Assembly: GCA_028691985.1 (NCBI GenBank)
Contig: JAQUYG010000005.1
Location: 1 to 58,539, forward strand
Length of the DNA stretch: 58,539 nucleotides
From: Minisyncoccota bacterium
GTDB taxonomy: Bacteria; Patescibacteriota; Minisyncoccia; JAHIHE01; JAGLIN01
Reading direction: 5' to 3'
Part shown: positions 52,165 through 58,539 of the stretch, piece after piece
Layout: each line of letters begins with the position of its first letter
How positions within the stretch are numbered: the stretch's first letter is position 1
The notes under the pieces: model-generated
Database searches by the model: none
What the model saw: the letters and a program-made list of their open reading frames with translations, nothing else
What the model was told of the DNA's origin: nothing
Position numbers and translations under genes: made by a program

Positions 52165-52893
52165 ATGGGAGAATATAAAGATAAAATCGGCGTATCTGTG
52201 GTGGTTCCCGCTTTCAACGAAGAAGCTTGTATCGAGAAAACTTTGAGGAGCATAGGTTCCTTTCTGAAGAGTAGTGAAGAAGGCTATGAGATCATCGTTG
52301 TTGATGATTGTTCTTATGACGGAACTTCTGATATTCTCGGGAAGATGGAAGGCGAGGGCTTTCCTGTTGTGATAATCAAGAACGAAGAGAACCGCGGAAA
52401 AGGCTTTTCTGTCAGGCGAGGATGCCTGGCGGCGAGAGGCAAAGTGGTGGGTTTTATGGATGCTGACAGTTCTGTGGTTGCGGAGGAAATAGAAAAATTC
52501 GTGTCGGTCATAAAAAGTGGCGAGTTTGATCTGACAATAGCCAGCAGAAAAGAAGAAGAAAGTCGTATCCTGAAAAGCCAGGCATGGTACCGAGAAAAGT
52601 TAGGGGCTGCCGGAAATGGACTGGTCAGGTCTCTTTTGAAAATTGACATAAAAGATACTCAGTGCGGTTTTAAGTTTTTTTCTTGCAGATTTGTTGAAGA
52701 TATTTTCCCCCAGCTGTCGGTGGACAGGTGGCTTTTTGATGTCGAAATATTGAAGGCGGCGGAGAAATATAAATATGGCATAAAGGTTCTTCCAGTAGAT
52801 TGGACCCATATCGACGGAAGCAGTGTCAATCTGGGGTCTTATCTGGGTGCACTGAGAGATGTGTTGAAAATAAGAAAGAAATGGCTTTCTTAA
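52165..52893 (+). CDS. Glycosyltransferase family 2 (dolichyl-phosphate sugar synthase-like)
   Basis: A 242-aa GT-A enzyme. The nucleotide-binding start is VSVVVPAFNEEACIEKTL, followed by EIIVVDDCSYDGTSDI, the DxD-like MDADSSV and the acceptor-side DTQCGFKFFS, as in Alg5/DPM-type polyprenyl-phosphate glycosyltransferases. No membrane helix is present. It lies 26 bases after the broken ArnT/PMT-like gene, whose likely donor, a polyprenyl-phosphate sugar, this enzyme would make. Confidence 0.85.
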   Translation: MGEYKDKIGVSVVVPAFNEEACIEKTLRSIGSFLKSSEEGYEIIVVDDCSYDGTSDILGKMEGEGFPVVIIKNEENRGKGFSVRRGCLAARGKVVGFMDADSSVVAEEIEKFVSVIKSGEFDLTIASRKEEESRILKSQAWYREKLGAAGNGLVRSLLKIDIKDTQCGFKFFSCRFVEDIFPQLSVDRWLFDVEILKAAEKYKYGIKVLPVDWTHIDGSSVNLGSYLGALRDVLKIRKKWLS

Positions 52894-53058
52894 AGCTGAT
52901 CAGGCGGTATGTTTAGAAAAATACTACTCTCGATTCAGAATACTGGAATGGCGCGTTTTCTCACGGATTTTTTCTTACGAGATGTTTTCCATAATTGTCT
53001 TTTTGTATTATTATAATAGTATAGAGACATGGATTTGGATCTTAAGCTATAAAATCTT

Positions 53059-54096
53059 ATGAAAAATAAAATGAAAAAAAACAGTAATACTTTTTCCGAA
53101 CTGCGTCGCGATTTGGTGAGTGGTACTTGGGTGGCTTTTTCCACCAAGAGGAGAGCGCGTCCGGATTTCCATAAGGCCACTCCTCGAGTTTCTGACAATT
53201 ATGATAATCCGAAAGATTGTCTTTTTTGCAGAGAAAATTTTGATAAGCAAAAACAGGAAAAGGACACTCTGATGTATCTTAATAAGAATGGCGATTGGAC
53301 TATCAGGGTTTTTCCTAATAAATTTCCAATCTTTTCTTCCACAATAAGCGGTCTGAACAGGCGGGATGAGGGGCCTTTTGAAATTATGGACGGTGTCGGT
53401 TATCACGAAGTATTGGTTGCGGCCGATCACAGGAAAAATTTTCCTGACTTGGAGATTCCTCAGATTGTGGAAGTCTTCGATGCTTATCAAGAAAGATATC
53501 TGGCATTAATGAACAAAAGAAATGTAAAATATATTTCCATATTCAAAAATTATGGCAGTACTGCTGGAGCCTCGATTGTTCACCCGCATAATCAGATAGT
53601 TGCAATGCCGATCATAGATCCGGATGTTGCTCGGAGTCTTGATGGTAGCGCGCGCTATTTTCAAGCCCATAAAGAATGTGTACATTGTGTAATGTTGAAA
53701 TGGGAGATAGAAAAAGGCGAGAGGATTATTTTTGAAAACGAGGATTTTGTCGTACTTTGTCCTTTTGTTTCTCGGGTGAGTTTCGAGATAAGGATTTATC
53801 CTAAGAAGCACCTTTCTTATTTCGAGAGAATAACCAAGAATCAGAAAATAAAACTTTCTGAAGCTGTGAGAGCCGCACTTCGAAAAGTAAAATATAACCT
53901 CGATGATCCTGATTATAATATGTTTTTGCATACTGCACCTTGTGACGGACAAACCTATGATCATTACCATTGGCATTTCGAGATTTTTCCTAAGACCAAT
54001 ATCTGGGCTGGACTGGAACTCAGCACCGGCATAGAGGTCTGCTCGATTCTTCCCGAAGAGGCCGCGAAGATACTGAAAAAGAAAAGTAAGAATTAA
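53059..54096 (+). CDS. galT: Galactose-1-phosphate uridylyltransferase-like protein
   Basis: A 345-aa HIT-superfamily nucleotidyltransferase. The zinc pair Cys54-x2-Cys57 (CLFC) and the active-site triad H-x-H-x-Q appear as HPHNQ (175-179), and the C-terminal YDHYHWHFEIFP matches. A second C-x2-C pair (CVHC, 207-210) is an oddity. It transfers UMP between hexose phosphates; related enzymes act on ADP-glucose or Ap4A, so the substrate is not certain. No galK or galE lies next to it. Confidence 0.88.
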   Translation: MKNKMKKNSNTFSELRRDLVSGTWVAFSTKRRARPDFHKATPRVSDNYDNPKDCLFCRENFDKQKQEKDTLMYLNKNGDWTIRVFPNKFPIFSSTISGLNRRDEGPFEIMDGVGYHEVLVAADHRKNFPDLEIPQIVEVFDAYQERYLALMNKRNVKYISIFKNYGSTAGASIVHPHNQIVAMPIIDPDVARSLDGSARYFQAHKECVHCVMLKWEIEKGERIIFENEDFVVLCPFVSRVSFEIRIYPKKHLSYFERITKNQKIKLSEAVRAALRKVKYNLDDPDYNMFLHTAPCDGQTYDHYHWHFEIFPKTNIWAGLELSTGIEVCSILPEEAAKILKKKSKN

Positions 54097-54101
54097 AAAC
54101 T

Positions 54102-54578
54102 ATGGATTTCTCTTTTTTGTCACAATACCTTTCTCCAGAGGCAGTCACTTTCATCGTATCAATGCTTCCTGTCTCGGAATTACGAGGAGCGATTCCTTTG
54201 GCAATCGGTGTCTATAATATCGATCCTATAAAAGCTTATGTCATTTCTGTGGTCGGGAATATGGTTCCGGTGTTTTTTCTTTTGCTCCTTGTGGACAAGG
54301 TATCTGCCGCCCTTTCAAAAGAAAGCACCTTGTTCGAGCGTTTTTTCAGGTGGCAATTTGAACACACTCGCAGGAAAAATGCTGATAAATTTCAGAAGTG
54401 GGGCAGCCTTGCGCTAGTGGTTTTTGTCGCGATTCCGCTTCCTGTAACCGGCGCTTGGAGCGGATCTATCGCCGCCTTCGTTTTTGGGATTCCTTTTAAA
54501 AAGGCCTTTCCCCTTATCTTTGCAGGAGTTTTGATTGCCGGATTGATAGTGAGCGGACTTACTCTGGGCATATTATAA
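54102..54578 (+). CDS. Small multidrug export protein family (COG2426-like) membrane protein
   Basis: A 158-aa protein with about four membrane helices. MLPVSELRGAIPLAIGVYNI and FVAIPLPVTGAWSGSIAAFV match the small export protein family. Its transport substrate is not established. It starts 5 bases after galT and is followed by thiI after 16 bases. Confidence 0.8.
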   Translation: MDFSFLSQYLSPEAVTFIVSMLPVSELRGAIPLAIGVYNIDPIKAYVISVVGNMVPVFFLLLLVDKVSAALSKESTLFERFFRWQFEHTRRKNADKFQKWGSLALVVFVAIPLPVTGAWSGSIAAFVFGIPFKKAFPLIFAGVLIAGLIVSGLTLGIL

Positions 54579-54594
54579 ATTCAAAAAATCTGAA

Positions 54595-55779
54595 ATGTAC
54601 GGATCCGTTGTTGTAAAATATGAGGAGATTTCCCTTAAAAAAGGTAAGCGAGCTTTTTTTGAAAGAATACTTTTGGAAAATATAAAAAAAGCGCTGGAAC
54701 CTTTGAAATACGAAAATATAAAAAAAGAATACGGAAGGATCGTCATTGAATTTGATGACACAGATGTCAGCGAAAAGGATTTTGCCGGTTTTCTGGAAAA
54801 AGTTCCTGGGATTTCAAACTTCTCTTTCGTTCTCAATGCCGATAGAAATATGATTTCTATCAGAGAAAAAGTTTTGGAAGCGATTGATGCGGATAACCGG
54901 AATGGTAAAACTTTTAAGATACAAGCAAAAAGAATAGATAAGAGTTTTGGCGTAAAATCTATGGATATGAATGCCGAAATAGGAGAATTCGTGATGAAAG
55001 AGAGAGGACTTGCCGTCGATGTAAAAAACCCCGACCTCCGGATCAGGATCGATATTTTGAGGGAGAGGTGTCTTATCTATACGGGTAAAGCTAAGGGCGT
55101 CGGAGGCCTTCCTGTAGGCTCAAGCGGCAAACTTGTGAGCATGATATCCGGAGGCATAGACAGTCCGGTTGCCGGCTTTATGATGGCTAAGAGGGGAGCG
55201 AAGGTCATCTTTGCGCATTTTCAAAATATGGCGGAATATGGCGAAAACAAGAACTGCGAGAAGATAGAGAAGTTGGTATCACAGATTGCAAAATTTCAGG
55301 GGGAATCAAGGCTTTATGTCGTGCCATTTGAAAAAGTGCAGGAAGAAGTGTTGTCCAAAGCTCCGCACAAACAGAGTATGCTTCTTTTTAAGAGGGCGAT
55401 GTTTCGCATTGTAAATGAAATCGCCAGAAGGGAGGGGGCGAAAGGTTTTGTGATGGGAGATAGTTTAAGTCAAGTTGCTTCACAGACGCTGGAAAACGCT
55501 AATGTTATTTATGATGCCGCTGAATTTCCCGTATTTTCACCGCTTATCGGTATGAACAAAACGGAAATCATCGAGATTGCGAGAAAGATAGGAACCTTCG
55601 ACATCTCTTCCGAGCCTTATTACGACTGCTTTCTTTATAAACTGCCCAAACATCCCGAGACCAAGGCTGACCTGGAAGACATTGAAAAAATGGAGGAAAA
55701 GCTGGATCTAAATCCTATAATTTCGGGAATTATTGCCGACCTCCAACCTCTTTTGATCAGGCCTGTAATGCGTGGATAG
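54595..55779 (+). CDS. thiI: tRNA 4-thiouridine synthetase ThiI
   Basis: A 394-aa enzyme that thiolates U8 of tRNA. A ferredoxin-like plus THUMP region covers about residues 1-165, and the PP-loop is SGGIDSP (185-191). The C-terminal rhodanese domain is absent, as in the B. subtilis form, so the sulfur must come from a dedicated cysteine desulfurase that is not in this window. A Cys in YYDCFLYKLPKHP near the C-terminus lies at the place of the conserved C-terminal motif. Confidence 0.95.
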   Translation: MYGSVVVKYEEISLKKGKRAFFERILLENIKKALEPLKYENIKKEYGRIVIEFDDTDVSEKDFAGFLEKVPGISNFSFVLNADRNMISIREKVLEAIDADNRNGKTFKIQAKRIDKSFGVKSMDMNAEIGEFVMKERGLAVDVKNPDLRIRIDILRERCLIYTGKAKGVGGLPVGSSGKLVSMISGGIDSPVAGFMMAKRGAKVIFAHFQNMAEYGENKNCEKIEKLVSQIAKFQGESRLYVVPFEKVQEEVLSKAPHKQSMLLFKRAMFRIVNEIARREGAKGFVMGDSLSQVASQTLENANVIYDAAEFPVFSPLIGMNKTEIIEIARKIGTFDISSEPYYDCFLYKLPKHPETKADLEDIEKMEEKLDLNPIISGIIADLQPLLIRPVMRG

Positions 55780-55792
55780 AAATTAAAAAATG

Positions 55793-55821
55793 TTGATTTT
55801 TAGGCTTTTTTATGATAAAAT
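55793..55821 (+). promoter_or_regulatory. Candidate promoter for the 535-aa membrane protein
   Basis: TTGATT (55793-55798) and TAAAAT (55816-55821) are exactly 17 bases apart, 39 bases before the ATG. Confidence 0.5.
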
Positions 55822-55859
55822 GCAAAGATCAGTTTCCTCTTAAAAAGTAATATATCGTA

Positions 55860-57467
55860 ATGCCAAATGGTAACCTTTCCAAAGAAACCCAAGAGCTCCT
55901 AGATGCCTATAAAAAGGCTATAGAACTGGAGAAAAAGTATAACGACACAGAGGAGGATAAGATAACCGTCCATCAGGTCTCGGGTAAGATTGCTTTTTTA
56001 TATGAGAAATTCAGAAACACTATCGATTACAAGGAAGAGCACCTTCTTCGTAAGAATGCGATTGAGAGGATTCTGAAGCGCAGGATAATGACCGAGAAGA
56101 CCGAGTCTGATGTCGCGAAATTCTTGGTCTATGAACTTATAAGAGCGAGATATCTCCCGAATAAGAAAATCCCCGAAAGTAGAATAAAAGAAATCGAGGA
56201 AATCGTGGGGAAATATACTTTTTTATTGAATAAGATTCCTGAGAGCGAAGACGGCAGAAGCCGAGAAGGCGTTTTTGACTGGATAATAGGCGTTGCCTCT
56301 TGTGAAATTGAGGAAAAAATTGTTCCTCACGGCAGGGAGAATGCCATGGTAGCTTTTACCAGAGAGATCGTCGAGAAGAAGGTGACGCTGAAAGAGGATA
56401 TCAGAATAACTCCGCAAGAAAGAAAAAATCTTATTTACGCCGCAGTCTTGAAAAATTTGATCAAGTCTGATCTTTCGATGATAAGGTATCGTCTTTTTAT
56501 AATGAAACATTCAGAATGGGTTTTTGCTCCATCAGAGGAAACCATCGCAAGATTAGCACTCATCATAAATTCCGTCACTTCCGAAATAGATGGCGTGATC
56601 AATCATACCTATAGCGATAATTTTTCCAGAGCGGTGAAGAAAAATATCGCCTATTTTACGACGCTACAGGATGTTATAGACGGGCATATCGATGACATCG
56701 ACTATGTTTTTTCTCATCATTTTCATATAGAAGATTCCATCAAGGAAACTTGTGTCAAAAAATATAAAAGGGCGAAGACAAAACTGAATCGGGCGGCGAT
56801 GAGAAGCATCACTTATATTTTTATAACCAAGGTCATCCTCGCTCTTATCATCGAGCTTCCATTCGACAAGTATATCGTTGGGGAGGTGAATTACTTCGCG
56901 CTAGGAGTCAATATCCTTTTTCCGCCTCTTCTGATGGCACTGGTCGTCCTGACTATCAAAGTTCCGAGCAAGAAGAACACCGATCTTATCGTTACGGGAG
57001 TGAAAGATATGATCTACGGCAAATACGAGGGGTCTCCTTTTATAGTCAAGGGAATCTCTTCTAGGACTTCGCTTTTTGCCAGAGTTTTTAAACTTTTGTA
57101 TCTGATCGTGTTCGTTATTTCTTTCGGAGGTATTATCTTCATCTTGCATAAATTCGGTTTTAACTTCATCAGCATCGGGCTGTTCCTATTCTTCATCAGC
57201 GTCGTCAGTTATTTTGGTATCCGCATCCGTCAGAACACCCGTGAGCTCCTCGTCACTCAGAAAAAAGAGGGGATAGTAGGTTTTGCCGCCGACCTGTTCT
57301 CCATCCCCATCATCCAAGTCGGGCATTGGCTCTCGGTCAAGATGTCGAACATCAATGTCTTTGTCTATGTGATGGACTTCATCATCGAAGCCCCATTCAA
57401 AACTTTTGTAGATATTTTTGAGGAGTGGATTTATTATATTAAGGAGGAAAAAGATAAGATTGAGTGA
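55860..57467 (+). CDS. Large unknown membrane protein with helical cytosolic domain
   Basis: A 535-aa protein. Residues 1-310 are charged and mostly helical, with a histidine/acid cluster near 285-300 (DDIDYVFSHHFHIED) that could bind metal. Hydrophobic helices lie at about 318-338, 348-370, 411-430 and 432-455, and the C-terminal 70 residues contain another amphipathic helix. I recognise no family. It has its own promoter and terminator and sits between thiI and an Abi-alpha-like gene. Confidence 0.65.
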   Translation: MPNGNLSKETQELLDAYKKAIELEKKYNDTEEDKITVHQVSGKIAFLYEKFRNTIDYKEEHLLRKNAIERILKRRIMTEKTESDVAKFLVYELIRARYLPNKKIPESRIKEIEEIVGKYTFLLNKIPESEDGRSREGVFDWIIGVASCEIEEKIVPHGRENAMVAFTREIVEKKVTLKEDIRITPQERKNLIYAAVLKNLIKSDLSMIRYRLFIMKHSEWVFAPSEETIARLALIINSVTSEIDGVINHTYSDNFSRAVKKNIAYFTTLQDVIDGHIDDIDYVFSHHFHIEDSIKETCVKKYKRAKTKLNRAAMRSITYIFITKVILALIIELPFDKYIVGEVNYFALGVNILFPPLLMALVVLTIKVPSKKNTDLIVTGVKDMIYGKYEGSPFIVKGISSRTSLFARVFKLLYLIVFVISFGGIIFILHKFGFNFISIGLFLFFISVVSYFGIRIRQNTRELLVTQKKEGIVGFAADLFSIPIIQVGHWLSVKMSNINVFVYVMDFIIEAPFKTFVDIFEEWIYYIKEEKDKIE

Positions 57468-57477
57468 GATTAAGAAA

Positions 57478-57501
57478 GACAGTTGGCAACGACTGTTTTT
57501 T
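57478..57501 (+). terminator. Intrinsic terminator after the 535-aa gene
   Basis: ACAGT (57479-57483) pairs with ACTGT (57492-57496) around TGGCAACG, followed by six T residues. Confidence 0.6.
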
Positions 57502-57623
57502 AGTTCGTTGTGAATCCTTATGATATAAGAGAATTTATTAAGAAAAACATTTTATGTGTTAGGGCGTGTTAAATATTGAATTTTGTTTTTAGAGGATTTT
57601 TAATGAAGTAAAATTATAAAATT

Positions 57624-58478
57624 ATGCCAGGAGAGGAAACAATAGCGGGAGTTATAATAACAAAGGAAAATATTAGTGATTTTTATAAAGACGCTGCTCA
57701 GCCTTCCGTCCGCGTTGTCGGCAAGGCTTTGGCTCAGTGTGTTTCCCTCTTTGCTACTCCTGTGGGAAGAATGTCTGAAATTTTTGAGAAAAATATACAA
57801 AAGTATTTGGATAAACTTGAGGGTCTAGAAGAAAAGGAGATGATTTCTCCAGACACAAGAATTCTAGTTCCGATTTTGGAGAAGCTTAGATATACAGAAG
57901 ATGATGTAGTTGCCAACTATTACGCTGAAATTTTGGCAATGGCTTCCATGAAGCAACATGCAAAGAAAGTTATTATAACTTTTATAGAGATATTAAATAG
58001 GTTAAGTGCAGACGAGATTAGGATGTTAGAACATATTAACTCGAAAGATAATGTAATCAAAATTGATTCAGCCACTGAGGCTGAGATAGAAGAATATAAT
58101 ATAATTCCTAGAGATAACATTTTTAGATTGAGGAATGCCTTTCCTGTTATAGATATTAATAGAAAAACTGATGTTGCCTCATATAAAGTATTAAAAAAGA
58201 ATTTTAATATTTTGGATGAAAAAATACAATTAAACGATCCAGAGAACATTGATTTGTATATAGATAACATGAGTTCTTTGGGGCTGTTAGAGAGAGAATA
58301 TTTTAAATCTTATGCTTTTAAAAAGGTTTATGATCATCTTGAAAAACACCATGCCGTAGAGAAACTTAAGAAGGACCTAGGTGAGGATGAAGCAGCTAAA
58401 ATATATTTTGATAGAGGAAAAATAGAAATTACATATCTGGGAAAGAAACTCTTAGAGCTTTGCGCTAGAAAAAAGTAA
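57624..58478 (+). CDS. Abi-alpha (DUF4393)-like protein
   Basis: A 284-aa protein whose N-terminal 125 residues resemble the Abi-alpha/DUF4393 family: FYKDAAQPSVRVVGKALAQC, then a hydrophobic ATPVGRMSEIFEKNIQKYLD, then ILVPILEKLRYTEDDVVANY and YAEILAMASMKQHAKKV, followed by RLSADEIRMLEHI. The family is named for abortive phage infection. The C-terminal 150 residues are less conserved. If correct, this is the only defence-type gene in the window, and no partner is adjacent. The identification rests on remembered family patterns. Confidence 0.6.
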   Translation: MPGEETIAGVIITKENISDFYKDAAQPSVRVVGKALAQCVSLFATPVGRMSEIFEKNIQKYLDKLEGLEEKEMISPDTRILVPILEKLRYTEDDVVANYYAEILAMASMKQHAKKVIITFIEILNRLSADEIRMLEHINSKDNVIKIDSATEAEIEEYNIIPRDNIFRLRNAFPVIDINRKTDVASYKVLKKNFNILDEKIQLNDPENIDLYIDNMSSLGLLEREYFKSYAFKKVYDHLEKHHAVEKLKKDLGEDEAAKIYFDRGKIEITYLGKKLLELCARKK

Positions 58479-58539
58479 AGCGCGCTACATTCCTACAGGG
58501 GGAAGCCTATAATGAGAAAATAATTGAATGTCGCACAAG

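Noticed and set aside
1-58539. TGA recoding as in Gracilibacteria or SR1
   Set aside because: TGA ends rpsM, frr and tsaC at the expected family lengths, and no conserved gene has internal TGA codons.
1-58539. CRISPR arrays, transposases or prophage genes
   Set aside because: No regularly spaced direct repeats were seen and no protein resembles a transposase, integrase or phage structural protein, other than the J-like domain at 2117-4078, which sits in a chromosomal-looking operon.

Overview
The window looks like a chromosomal segment of a Patescibacteria (Candidate Phyla Radiation) bacterium, probably of the Parcubacteria group; a finer placement would be a guess. The reasons are the AT-rich sequence, near-complete ribosomal-protein clusters that lack rpmD (L30) between rpsE and rplO, small compact genes, a membrane-anchored baseplate-J-like protein beside an FtsA/PilM-like ATPase, and many CPR-style membrane proteins of unknown function. 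TGA ends several clear genes (rpsM, frr, tsaC), so the standard code applies and the TGA-recoding Gracilibacteria/SR1 groups are excluded. No tRNA, rRNA, CRISPR array, transposase or prophage was recognised.

Layout. 1-4078: an operon of a winged-helix/nucleotidyltransferase-like regulator, an FtsA/PilM-like ATPase and a membrane-anchored J-like protein. 4201-8400: the alpha-type operon infA-rpmJ-rpsM-rpsK-rpsD-rpoA-rplQ-rplM-rpsI. 8462-8755: a gene-free but strongly structured stretch. 8756-17480: a PEGA/propeller protein facing away from an MreB paralogue with two GT4 glycosyltransferases, then holB, a lipoprotein, frr and rseP. 17481-18101: repeats plus a complete minus-strand transcription unit for a 43-aa peptide. 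18102-23920: proS and the elongasome operon mreB-mreC-mreD-mrdA. 23921-36024: an accessory stretch with dispersed palindromic repeats, mnmA, an antiporter, an isolated porA, a UMP-kinase-like gene, tsaC, uppP, a SET-domain protein and several unknowns. 36240-50672: tuf followed by the S10/spc cluster through secY, then two adenylate kinases and map. 50678-58478: ruvX, a broken membrane glycosyltransferase, a GT2 synthase, galT, thiI, a large unknown membrane protein and an Abi-alpha (DUF4393)-like protein.

How the genes work together. Most encode translation (27 ribosomal proteins, EF-Tu, IF-1, RRF, ProRS, Map), tRNA modification (MnmA, ThiI, TsaC), and envelope growth (MreBCD, PBP2, UppP, glycosyltransferases, RseP). 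The S10/spc and alpha blocks, adjacent in many bacteria, lie about 28 kb apart, with cell-shape and accessory genes between them.

Most notable signals. (1) Nearly all core genes lack a Shine-Dalgarno sequence but have T directly before ATG, giving UAUG (by my manual count 25 of 27 ribosomal-protein genes and 54 of 73 starts overall), while some accessory genes and tuf carry clear Shine-Dalgarno motifs. (2) A serial hairpin region after rpsI could be an unrecognised structured RNA. (3) The 43-aa peptide gene has its own promoter, Shine-Dalgarno and terminator. (4) Two terminator-like hairpins bracket rpsJ, suggesting attenuation at the head of the S10 cluster. (5) EF-Tu has a four-cysteine insertion. 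(6) A membrane glycosyltransferase is broken at two T7 tracts.
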